From NCBI GenBank assembly GCA_017979445.1, contig CM030705.1, positions 13,261,540-13,325,539 on the forward strand: a stretch of DNA of 64,000 bases. The letters run 5' to 3'. Both the position numbers and the translations under genes were made by a program. This DNA comes from Akebia trifoliata (taxonomy: Eukaryota; Streptophyta; Magnoliopsida; Ranunculales; Lardizabalaceae). The notes below the pieces were generated by a model. It did no database searches. It was not told the DNA's origin and saw only the letters and a program-made list of their open reading frames with translations. The stretch's first letter is position 1. Each line of letters begins with the position of its first letter. Shown piece after piece: positions 1-9,255 of this stretch.

Positions 1-216
1 GTCCAATTTTTGTTGAAAAATTATAGACCGTCCTATTTTTGTAAATCAATTTTGATGGGGTTAGAAGTTTTGGAATGGGATGATTTTTTGCCAGGATGAT
101 CCCCTCATCACAGAGATCATCCTCACAAAAAATCAGCCCATTCCAAACATTTTTGCCCATATAAGACAAACACGTTGTCTATATGTGTGTCGCAATGTGT
201 GTTGTAGGAACCCGAC
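1..216. repeat. Foldback element E0, right part, cut by the window edge
   Basis: This is the right portion of a foldback element whose left part lies outside the window. It contains the core sub-palindrome shared by the whole 1-3050 array: a GGTTAGAAGTTTTGGAATG-type arm, a GATGATC centre, and the complementary arm ending in CCCATTCC. The right end (about 150-216) differs from its neighbours and carries a GTAGGAACCCGACCC-type terminus. The assignment rests on core similarity; the boundary is approximate. Confidence 0.7.
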
Positions 217-225
217 CCTACGTTT

Positions 226-595
226 ATGGGGTATGTTCGGCATCCTACTATTTACCCTACGTTTTGCCCTACGTGTGTTTGTCTTACATGGGTTAGAAAT
301 TTTGGAATAGGATGATTTTTTATAAGAATGATATCTATGGTAAGGAGATCATCCTCATCAAAAATCGGCCCATTCCAAAACTTCTAACCCCATCAAAAAT
401 AGCTTACAAAAAATAGACGGTCCACGATTCTTCAACTTATAAACATGGGGCTAGAAGTTTCAGAATGGGCCAATTTTTTGTGAGGATGATCTTATCACTA
501 TAGAGATCATCATCACCAAAAATTAGGCCATTCCAAAACTTCTAACCATGTAGGACAAAACACGTAGGGCAAATAATAGGGTGCTCAACATTTTC
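226..595. repeat. Foldback/MITE-like element E1
   Basis: The ends are complementary: GTTCGGCATCCTACTATTTA at the left matches the reverse complement of the AAATAATAGGGTGCTCAAC end at the right. Inside are two sub-palindromes of about 100 bp built on the shared GGAATGGGCTGATTTTT core, with a spacer that contains GACGGTCCACGATT. The right end abuts a (TA)n tract, as in its neighbours. It has no coding capacity. Confidence 0.75.
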
Positions 596-621
596 CTATA
601 TATATATATATATATATATAT

Positions 622-1000
622 GGGTAGCGTTCAATGGCCAACAGTTTGGCAAACATTTTGGCAAACACATTTTTCAAAACATGGGTTAGAGGTCTTGGAA
701 TGGGCTGATTTTTGGTGAGGATGATCTCTATGGTGAGGAGATCATCATCACCAAAAATCAGCCCATTCCAAAATTTCTAACCTCACCAAAAATGGTTTAC
801 AAAAAATGGACGGTTCACACTTTTTCAACTTGTAAAATGGGGCTAGAAGTTTTGGAATGAGCTGATTTTTGATGAGGATGATCTCCTCACCGTAGAGATC
901 ATCCTCACCAAAAATCAGCCCATTCCAAGACCTCTAACCCATGTTTTGAAAAAGTGTTTGCCAAAATGTTTGCCAAACTGTTGGCCACGGATAGGGACCC
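622..1000. repeat. Foldback/MITE-like element E2
   Basis: Terminal inverted repeats of about 45 bp start with GGGTAGCGTTCAATGGCCAA and close with the complement around GTTGGCCACGGATAGGGACCC. Two internal sub-palindromes share the array core. TA tracts (601-621 and 1001-1030) flank both ends, consistent with insertion into a TA microsatellite and TA duplication. Confidence 0.8.
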
Positions 1001-1030
1001 TATATGTACATATATATATATATATATATA

Positions 1031-1402
1031 GGAGGCAAATCATGAGACGTATGTAAAAACAATGGTGGTTCAAAATATGGGTTAGAGGTTTTTGATTGAG
1101 CTGATTTTTTGTAAAGATGTTCTCTATGATGAGAAGATCATCTTCACAAAAAATCAGCTCAATCTGAAACTTGTAAGTCCATCAAAAGTGGTTTACAAAT
1201 TATTGGTAAAAAATCGACGGTCCACATTCTTAATCATTTTTTATGGGATTAGAAGTTTCAATTTGGACTGATTTTTTTTAGGATGATCTTCTCAACACAG
1301 AGATCATCCTCACAAAAAATCAGTTCAATCCAAAACCTCTAACCCATACTTTGAATTTATTTTATTATTACATTGTTTTTACATATGTCCCATGATCCGT
1401 CC
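1031..1402. repeat. Foldback/MITE-like element E3
   Basis: The terminal arms differ from E1 and E2. The left end is GGAGGCAAATCATGAGACGT and the right end is its imperfect complement near CATGATCCGTCC. The internal core is the same two-palindrome design but slightly diverged (TTGATTGAGCTGATTTTTTG instead of TTGGAATGGGCTGATTTTTG). TA tracts lie on both sides. Confidence 0.75.
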
Positions 1403-1420
1403 TAGATATATATATATATA

Positions 1421-1835
1421 GGGGACGGTTCAAGGGTCATATGAGAAAACATATGAAAAAACTTTCGTTTTTCAAAATAAGAGTTAGAGGTTTTGGATTG
1501 AGCTGATTTTTTACAAGGATGGTCACTATGATGAAAAGATCATCCTCACAAAAAATCAGCTCAATCAGAAACTTCTAAATCCATCAAAAGTGATTTACAA
1601 ATTAATGATAAAAATTAGTAAAAAATCGACGGTTCACATTCTAAATCACTTTTAATGGGGTTAGAAGTTTCAGATTGGGCTGTTTTTTTTTTTTTTTTTT
1701 TTATGATCTTCCCATTATAGAGATCATCCTCACAAAAAATCAGCTCAATCCAAAATTTCTAACCCATAATTTTAAATTTTATTAAAAACGAAAGTTTTTA
1801 CATATGTTTTCTCATATGGCCCTTGAACCTGACCC
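1421..1835. repeat. Foldback/MITE-like element E4
   Basis: The left arm GGGGACGGTTCAAGGGTCAT pairs with the right arm near GGCCCTTGAACCTGACCC. The arm continues inward through AAAACATATG and ACTTTCGTTTTT and their complements, giving about 60 bp of TIR. The internal core resembles E3. A T-run lies inside one core palindrome (1683-1702). TA tracts flank the element. Confidence 0.75.
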
Positions 1836-1847
1836 ATATATATATAT

Positions 1848-2224
1848 GGGAAATGTTCAGCAACAAACATTTTAACAAACATTTTGGCAAAACATTTTTC
1901 AAAACATGGGATAGAGGTTTTGGAATGGGCTGATTTTTTGTGAGGATGATCTCTACGGTGAGGAGATCATCATCACCAAATATCAGCCCATTCCAAAACT
2001 TCTAACCTCATCAAAAATGGTTTACACAAAATGGACGGTCCACGATTTTTCAACTTGTAAAATGGGGCTAGAAGTTTTGGAATGGGCTGATTTTTGGTGA
2101 GGATGATCTCCTCACCATAAAGATCATCCTCACCAAAAATCAGCCCATTCCAAAACCTCCAACCAATGTCTTGAAAAATGTTTTGCCAAAATGTTTTTCA
2201 AAATGTTTGTTGCTGAACGGGACC

Positions 2225-2225
<1 letters not shown>
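1848..2225. repeat. Foldback/MITE-like element E5
   Basis: The left arm GGGAAATGTTCAGCAACAAA pairs with the right arm ending TTTGTTGCTGAACGGGACCC. The inner arm sequences (CATTTTGGCAAAACATTTTT) are close to those of E2, so E5 and E2 are probably sister copies with different outer ends. TA tracts lie on both sides. Confidence 0.8.
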
Positions 2226-2261
<36 letters not shown>

Positions 2262-2263
<2 letters not shown>

Positions 2264-2642
2264 GAAATGTTCAGCACCCTAAGTTTTACCACACACTTTA
2301 ACAAACGTTTTTTGTCCTACATGGGTTAGAAGTTTTGGAATGGGCTGATTTTTGGTGAGGATGATCTCTATAATTAGAAGATCATCCTCCCCAAAAATCA
2401 GCCCATTCCGAAATGTTTAGCCCCATGTTTACACGTTGAAAAATCGTGGACCGTCCATTTTTTGTAAACCATTTTTTATGGGGTTAGAAGTTTTGGAATG
2501 AGCTGATTTTTGGTGAGGATGATCTCCTCACCATAGAGATCATCCTCACCAAAAATCAGCCCATTCCAAAACTTCCAACCCATGTAGGACAAAACACGTT
2601 TGTTAAAGTGTGTGGTAAAGCTTAGGGTGCTGAACGGGACCC
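2262..2642. repeat. Foldback/MITE-like element E6, left arm of a large palindrome
   Basis: The left end GGGAAATGTTCAGCACCCTA and right end GGGTGCTGAACGGGACCC form TIRs that include CTTTACCACACACTTTAACA and its complement. The element is nearly identical, in reverse orientation, to E7 at 2656-3037. Only a 13-bp TA tract separates them. Confidence 0.85.
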
Positions 2643-2655
2643 TATATATATATAT

Positions 2656-3037
2656 AGGGTCCCGTTCAGCACCCTAAGCTTTACCACACACTTTAACAAA
2701 CGTGTTTTGTCCTACATGGGTTGGAAGTTTTGGAATGGGCTGATTTTTGGTGAGGATGATCTCTATGGTGAGGAGATCATCCTCACCAAAAATCAGCTCA
2801 TTCCAAAACTTCTAACCCCATCAAAATTGATTTACAAAAAATGGACGGTCCACATTTTTTCAACGTGTAAACATGGGGCTAAACATTTCGGAATGGGCTG
2901 ATTTTTGGGGAGGATGATCTTCTAATCATAGAGATCATCCTCACCAAAAATCAGCCCATTCCAAAACTTCTAACCCATGTAGGACAAAAAACGTTTGTTA
3001 AAGTGTGTGGTAAAACTTAGGGTGCTGAACATTTCCC
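2656..3037. repeat. Foldback/MITE-like element E7, right arm of a large palindrome
   Basis: This is the reverse complement of E6 along its whole length, including the internal asymmetric spacer (GACGGTCCAC and TTTACACGTTGAAAAA in opposite orientation). By eye I find only a few differences over about 381 bp. Its outer end (GGTGCTGAACATTTCCC) mirrors E6's outer end, and the inner ends (GGGTCCCGTTCAGC) face each other across the TA tract. Confidence 0.85.
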
Positions 3038-3050
3038 TATATATATATAT

Positions 3051-3170
3051 GGGGGGCGTTCGCTGGCTAACGGTTTGGCGAATTGTTTGGCAAACATTTT
3101 TGAATCGTTGGATATAGCTCGATTTGACGGACGAGATTAGATCTCGGCGTAATTTTATTTAAACTTCGAA
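3051..3170. repeat. Possible left end of a further foldback/TIR element (E8)
   Basis: After the TA tract, GGGGGGCGTTCGCTGGCTAA followed by CGGTTTGGCGAATTGTTTGG resembles the left terminus of E2 (GTTCAATGGCCAACAGTTTGG). No core palindrome follows, and I find no matching right end in the window. It is either a truncated copy or the left end of a larger element that reaches into the gene-fragment cluster at 3.4-7.4 kb. Confidence 0.45.
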
Positions 3171-3420
3171 ACTTATATATATTACAGCGCCATCCCTCTA
3201 AATATATATATATTAGTGTTTACTCCCTCTTCTCTTTAAACCCCGTAGAACAGAGCAGAGAGTTCTCTTCGAACTCTCTCTCTCTTTTCTCTGTCGTTCT
3301 CTTCTCTCGTTGAAACCCTCGCCGTCGCTCTCTCTCGTGAACTCTCTCATTCACTCCCGATCTCGCTCTCGCCTGAAACACTCCCTCTGTTGCTTCGCTG
3401 CGATTGAGAGCTCTTCAGCC

Positions 3421-3759
3421 ATGATTCCTCTCTTCTGCAAAACCTCTATCTCATCTCCTAAAAACCCTAAATCTCCATGGATCTCCATCTATGGTCTCCA
3501 TGTTCTTCATCTGGTAGTTGTCTTTCTTCATCTTTGCGGACACGGATTCAAAAATCACCGAGTATGCTACGGAGTTTTAAAAAGGATGATTGATATTCCG
3601 GTAACTCCGTTGAGTTTCGAAGCAACTGCGATGACGCCGGTGGTGGCGGAGTTGGAGGTGGAGAGAGAAAGCTTTTTTGTTTATTGTAAGAAAGGAAAAA
3701 AGGAGACGATGGAGGATTGGTATTCGGCGGTCGTGGATCTTCAAGGAGATCCTAAACAG
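3421..3759 (+). pseudogene. First-exon fragment of a clade-B protein phosphatase 2C (AP2C-like)
   Basis: An ATG at 3421 opens a frame ending at a good splice donor (ACAG|GTTTGT at 3759/3760). The C-terminal part matches the start of the PP2C catalytic domain as I know it from AP2C-type phosphatases: IDIPVTPLSF, then VYCKKGKKETMED, WYSAVVDLQGDPKQ. The MED motif normally supplies a metal-binding acid. The next exon should carry the DGHGG motif; I find none downstream, where TFIIA-like sequence follows instead. A CT-rich stretch before the ATG (3200-3320) looks like an original 5' UTR. I call it a captured or truncated 5' fragment. Transcription cannot be excluded. Confidence 0.75.
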
Positions 3760-5086
3760 GTTTGTTCAACCTTCAAATTAATTAAGTTGTCTATGTTTTG
3801 TTTCCATTTTTTTCTTTATGTTAGGTTTAATGATGGTGAGTTTTCTAAGTAATGGGAATACTTGAGATTGTCTGGAACAGGTCAGAAATTATGAAAATGT
3901 TGGGGAATTAATATTGGTTTGGTTGTTTGTTTTATAAAAAAACAGAGAGGGAATATTTTCATGATAAAGAAGTTATATTTTAGGAGAATAGGTATGGTTG
4001 TGAGCTTATGATTTTTTTAAAAGGGGGAAATTTGTGGTCGCTCAGCCCGTTATTTGTGTTGAAATATTGAAGGTCATCAGAATTTTAAGGAGAAAGATAT
4101 GAGAAATCATAAACAAATGAGAACAAAAATTGTATTGGGAGAATTAGTCTGTGCTAGATGATCACACTTGTAGTGAAAATTCAAAATTATTAGGATTAAG
4201 TAGAAAAGTTGAATAATTAAAATATTACAGCATTTTCTTCTTCTTTTTCTTCTTCTTGGCTTATAATATTCAATCTCTGGATGCATATTTTTCGGCATTT
4301 TTTCTCTTCTTAATACAACATTAGATTCTGATTGATTTCTTTCGTGGGGAATGGCCGGGCCAAGAGTGTATTAGATTTGGCCTTTCACTTAAGTGGGCAG
4401 CTTCCTGAATGAGCCTGAAATTTGGGTTAACAAGATGAATCCTATGGTTTAATGATGTTTTTTTTTTCCGGTGTGTATGTGGAAAAAGGACACAGTTTTA
4501 TTTACTATCTAGAAGAAAAATGTTGGTCAAGTGTTTAAGATCACCTAATTGGTTTGTGCTGTCATATGCTATGACTTATCCTATCAATAAATATTTACAT
4601 GTAGTTTTATAGGAAAAGACAGTGCCCAATTCTTTGGGATAAATGATGATGATGGGTGTATATAGGGAAAAGGTGGCCAAAAAGTTTGATAGTTGCCATG
4701 TGTGATTGCATATGCTATTTTTGGTTAATACAATCGTGCATGTCAATTTATGACCATTAGGTCATTATGCGATCGCATATGCTTTCTTTCATTTTTTCTT
4801 GTTCTTCTTTTTAGAATAGATTCTCCTCATATACAACGGTTTATGCTATTGCTTGATTACGCATGCGTAATCGGCATTGCATGTGCAATTCAATAACATT
4901 GGTCCAAAAGGAGGCTCTTGGTTGAGTATTTAGGAAAATTTCCAGTGTTGTAAATTTTGGGCTTTGCCTTGTTGAAGGGTTGACCTAGTATTTGGATAGA
5001 TTGAATTGACAATTATTATACTTATATGGTTTACTGAATTCAGGATTATGATTCTCATATTGCTGCTTTTGTTATTCTTTTTGAAG
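3760..5086. other. No gene recognised; AT-rich spacer or former intron
   Basis: This stretch is AT-rich with no conserved coding frame. Position 4236-4256 holds a TCTTCTTCTTT-type run. Several copies of GCGATCGCATATGC/TGCATATGC-like words occur at 4700-4880. I recognise nothing homologous to PP2C here. Confidence 0.5.
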
Positions 5087-5751
5087 TTATACCCTTATCA
5101 AGGAGTTATCAATGACGACTACAACATAGTAAACACTCTAGCTGGCCATGGTAAGTGTGGACCCTTTTGGCAAATATAATCAGTGTGCAGTTTAACAATT
5201 CTCACATTGACAGTTTGTTTCTTCGATAAACATTGACACTGGTGCATCTTTCCTTATCAATTTCTTAGGTCTACAAGCAGGCACTTCTACTGGCCCACAA
5301 ATTGAAGTCAGAGATGATGATGATGAGCCACCTTTGAGTTAAAATGATGATGATGATTTAGATGATGTTGATGAAGGAGAGGAGCGGAACGCACGTCATT
5401 TAGTTCTAGCTTAGTTTGAGAAGGTAAACTGTTCTTATGCATACGAAGTGTAAGATTTAATTAGGGTTATTCTTGTTAATAACCTCCTTGTTATATTACA
5501 AATTTGATCAAATAGGTTACACGGACCAAAAGCAGATGGAAATGCACACTCAAGAATGGCTTTTTATGCATTGATAATAAGGACGTTCTTTTCTCCAAGG
5601 TTTGTTTCAAGGGACAGATCTTTCAATATGATTCATGTCTCTGCTTATTATATTATTAATTAGAGATCTTTGGCTGAATTCTTGTGGATTTCAATGTTTT
5701 GAGAGCTCTTCTCTTAATGCCCACTTTTTGCAGGCCAATGGAGAATTTTAA
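5087..5751 (+). pseudogene. TFIIA large subunit (alpha/beta) pseudogene, 3' exons
   Basis: Four exon-like blocks keep recognisable GT/AG junctions: 5087-5150, 5269-5423, 5516-5599 and 5734-5751. Translated separately they match the C-terminal half of plant TFIIA-L, including the acidic run DDDDLDDVDEGEE, then HLVLA, then VTRTKSRWKCTLK, then the end motif ANGEF. In-frame stops lie at 5340-5342 (after PPLS) and 5412-5414 (after HLVLA), and the frame stops at 5749-5751. The 5' exons with the alpha helical domain are absent. Because introns are retained, this is not a processed copy; it is a DNA-level fragment. The family normally forms the beta-barrel that contacts TBP and DNA in the Pol II preinitiation complex. 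This copy cannot make it. Confidence 0.88.
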
Positions 5752-6539
5752 TTCCGATTTTATTAGCAAGAGGACAACTCACTTTCAACCCACAAATCTT
5801 GGATAACTATGGGAAGAGTGAATTCAGAAAGGGGCCTCCTTAGTGTTCTTGATAATTTCTATAGAATGGTGAAAGGCACAAAGGTAGATAATATGATGAT
5901 TGGTTCCTTAATAGATGGACAGTGTACATGAGAGAAGAAAGAACAATGACCGGACCCCGAGTTATTTATTTGGTGAAATATGTAATTCTATTCACTGTGT
6001 ATATTTCTTATTCGTCAAATTACAAATGACACTTGTTTTTGGATTTTTTTTGGAATCTATTACATTCTTTGCATGTATTTTTGGGGATTACTAGAAAGGC
6101 ATTGCATTATATATTACAAGATTTTTCCATTGGGACATCATAAGAAATGATCTTATGTCGGTGACTTTGAGGAAGTGGCCTTCTTTAATTAATGTTCAAA
6201 TAATGCTTTTGTGTCTTTGATTTCAAAGAAAAGGCGGTAGAAGACATATGGTACCTTCAATTGATTATTCTAGTAGGCTACATATAGAATCATGGCAAAA
6301 TGCTGCCATTGAGACTGAAATTGGTTATCTCATCAATGATTGGCCCCTAAGAGGGAGCATCATTAGGGAATGGTGTTATGATCTTTACTAGTGCATTGAT
6401 TATAGGATCGACTAAGGTGCTTTAAAGTTATTTGCTAGGTCGATTTGGAGAAGCTAAATTTTAGTTCAAATAGAAGTTGGGACATGTGGATTTTGGCTGT
6501 GGAACAAATGGATCTTAAAATGTGTTCTTTCGTCATATT
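5752..6539. other. No gene recognised
   Basis: The first part may be decayed TFIIA 3' sequence. From about 6170 onward there are short frames but no motif I can assign until the LINE relic begins near 6540. Confidence 0.4.
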
Positions 6540-6544
6540 TTTCA

Positions 6545-6880
6545 ATCAGGGTGAATGGAAGTTCGACTTGTTTTTTCCAGAGCTCTTGAAGATTAATGCT
6601 GATCCGTTATCTCCTTCCTTTTCAACATTGTGGTTGAAGCCCTTTATTGCCTTGTAGCTCAGGCAATGAGTAATGCAAGGTTTTATGGTCAAGGAAAGTC
6701 CCATATTCAATTTGCCAATGACACCCATATGTTTGTCGATGTATCTTCCTATTAATTGAAATTCATGAGGTTTATTGCGTTATTTTGTGATTGGTGTGTT
6801 TAGCTGTCGACTTCTCAAAAAGCAAAGCAAAGTATTCAGTGTTGGGAATCTGTCACCAAACTAGAAAGAAATTGATGTTC
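6545..6880 (+). pseudogene. LINE reverse transcriptase relic
   Basis: The frame-shifted translation shows the LINE RT segment: DPLSP, then (after a one-base shift) LFNIVVEALYCL, then HIQFANDTHMF, then a distant SKSKAKY block. FANDT stands where active enzymes have FADDT, so a catalytic Asp is replaced. A stop lies just after the block (about 6752). Only about 330 bp is recognisable, so this is a dead fragment between the TFIIA and BIG-like pieces. Confidence 0.75.
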
Positions 6881-7169
6881 TTGTATGGAAGGAAATCAAT
6901 TCAGGTCAAGTGCATGCTCTCTAGCATCATTGTTTATTTTCTTTCCCTATTCTTCATCTCTAGACATGTTAATTAGTAAATTAACAAATTCATTAGCAAT
7001 TCCTTATGGGTCGAAAAATACAGATCATACATGATACAAGAATGAGTCCATTCAGGATCTAGTCTTAGAAAGAGTTTGTAGACATTTAAGATTACAGAAA
7101 TATGCTATCGGTTTCCTTCAAAGAGACCAAACTTGGGGATATGTATTATGTGAGTCTTTAGATGAAATA

Positions 7170-7415
7170 TCACCAATAGAAAATTTTCAACATTTCAGTG
7201 TTTCTCTGTTGCTTGCTGAACTTCTTCAGGCCTGATGGATGGCACAATCTTTCCAAGAACATGAGGACTATTTTCTCGGCCTGTTCGCTAGTAATATTTT
7301 CTTCATTAGTGACTCTAAGCACGCTCTCAATGATGCTAATGTCACTCTCATTTGCCTCCATTCTTAGACTCTCAACAATCAAAAGAATGCCTTCAGCTGG
7401 CTCCATGGTGTCCAT
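7170..7415 (-). pseudogene. Exon fragment resembling the giant protein BIG (UBR4/calossin type)
   Basis: The minus frame encodes AEGILLIVESLRMEANESD, then EQAEKIVLMFLERLCHPSGL and KKFSKQQRNTEM, then diverges. From memory this closely resembles an internal segment of plant BIG, the very large UBR4-related protein linked to auxin transport. The fit is to one exon of a gene with many exons, and no neighbouring exons are visible. I read it as a captured or broken fragment. Family assignment is from recall and should be checked by search. Confidence 0.5.
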
Positions 7416-7845
7416 TGAGAAACTTTCTTACGTAATGCCCCCACACCTCCTTTCACTTTGTGAGATTGATGATTCAAATAGTCAAGATTGACAATTCAAA
7501 TCATTGAGATCAACCTTTGATCCAATCGTCCAGATCGTTGATCTTGATAGTTGAACATGAATCATTGAGACTAACTATTCAAATGGTCAATATTGACCTT
7601 TTAAAACTATCGAGATCAATGATTATAAATTGTCGATCTCAAGGTTTGAATATGAATTATTACTTGTAAAGAAGATAAATTTTAATTTTTTTGTTTTTTA
7701 AATGTTATTAAATCATATTTTTAGTGGAACAAATTATTACAAAGTTATACTTTGTAGATAATATGTTATTTTTTAAAAGTAAATTTTCTTAATAATGATT
7801 TTAAAATATATTTATCTCATTTGATTCTTGAGAACCAGAACTAAT
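7416..7845. other. No gene; degenerate GATCAA/TTGATC-rich stretch
   Basis: Between 7460 and 7650 short words such as GATCAA, CATTGAGAT and CAAATGGTCAA recur in both orientations, giving a loose imperfect repeat. It is AT-rich after 7670. I see no coding or RNA gene. Confidence 0.4.
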
Positions 7846-7996
7846 GGGTACCCGTGATTTTTTGGCGGTTCCGGTTCCACTTATTTTAGAATCAAACCCC
7901 AAACTGACAAGAATCAGAACCGAAAAAATATAATAATTATGGTTCTAATTTTCTTAGGAATTGAACCGGAACCAACCCATTGACACCCCTAATTGA
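7846..7996. mobile_element. hAT-like short element or end fragment, copy 1
   Basis: This runs from ATGGGTACCCGTGATTTTTT to CCATTGACACCCCTA through GGTTCCGGTTCC and ACCGGAACC blocks. The same arrangement recurs at 28432-28570 and 31185-31318. The TTGACACCCCTA end matches a hAT-type terminus also seen at 45895. I could not fix the left end or the target duplication. Confidence 0.45.
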
Positions 7997-9255
7997 GGGG
8001 ATGTCTATTCCCACAAAACTGCAAAAAGCGTGGATCCTACCGATATGTTTTAGTTTATAAATTATGCTACAATTCACTCATGCCTATGAAAGAGACATCC
8101 TCTTTGGGATTAAGGGGTTAAAAGCAAAAAAAATAAAATTAGGAATATTATTTATTTGTTTTTAGGTTAAAGGGTATAAGATGAAAAATAATAAAATGAA
8201 GTAAATGATGAAATATAATAAAGCTACATGAGATGCAGAGGAAAAGGGTCTAATAAAATTTATTATTGGATGGGTTCTTTATTCTTTGTCCCCTCACAAA
8301 AATGGATCCTACATTTATGTTTTATTATATAGATTGTATATACACCGTATCATTATCTTGATTTAGTTACACACTTCAATAGTTTTGGCCCATCATAAAA
8401 TAGATAAAGAAAGAAAGAATGGGTTGGGTACCCATATTGAAGAATCTCTTCTCAGTTGAAAAATCCATATTCTTCTATATAATCATCCATCTATCATTGA
8501 GAATCTACACCCTCAATTTTTATTTTTCTTAATCAAATTCGAAATTTATCCATGGCTTGAGTACCAAAAGCGAGAATGGTTGTGATGCCAAGTTATGATT
8601 GAAGACTTTGTAGGTAGGTGGGATGGGGTTTAGTGTCTCTGATTTTTGGCATGACTAGTCGTCTCGACAGGCTTTGCTCTTCTAATAAAATTTTACTTGT
8701 AAAAACAAAACGGATAAATTGGATTTATTCTCTTAGTTGTTGATTATTCATAGGAATCTTAATAAAATTTAAATATAAAATATTAGAAACAAATCATTAT
8801 TAAAGATATATGGTTAGGATGACTAGAAATTGTACCTATCTAGTGGGACCATGACATTTAATCTGATGTGGTACTTGGGTGAAATAATCACTCAAGGAGG
8901 AAGAACACTTTGAATTCAAAATTTCGAAATCGAGCATAGTCTACACAACTACACAACATTAAGGGTAGGGGAAGGGAGAAACCCAACCCAACTAAAATTT
9001 AATAAAATAAAATCACCCAAAAACTAACCAATCTTGCAAAAATAAAAATAAAAACTCAAACTCGGTCTACCATGTACAGATTACCCAATCCTTCCTCAAA
9101 TCTTCACTTCTATTTTGCTTTTGTTCCTCTGAGAAAAATGTAAAGAAGGCCAAAAGGTGATGAAATTCGAACGCATCAAAACAATGAATAACATTTGATT
9201 TCCATAGGATTAATAATAAAAAATCTGCTCGTCTTGAACATGATTATTAAACTGA
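7997..9255. other. Intergenic sequence, no gene recognised
   Basis: AT-rich DNA downstream of the EPF2-like gene, which ends at 9256 on the minus strand. The gene's 3' UTR and poly(A) region should lie in the 9100-9255 part. I see no conserved frame. Confidence 0.4.

Noticed and set aside
80..2901. Short frames within the 1-3050 array
   Set aside because: They arise from the foldback repeats and recur in shifted frames in each copy.
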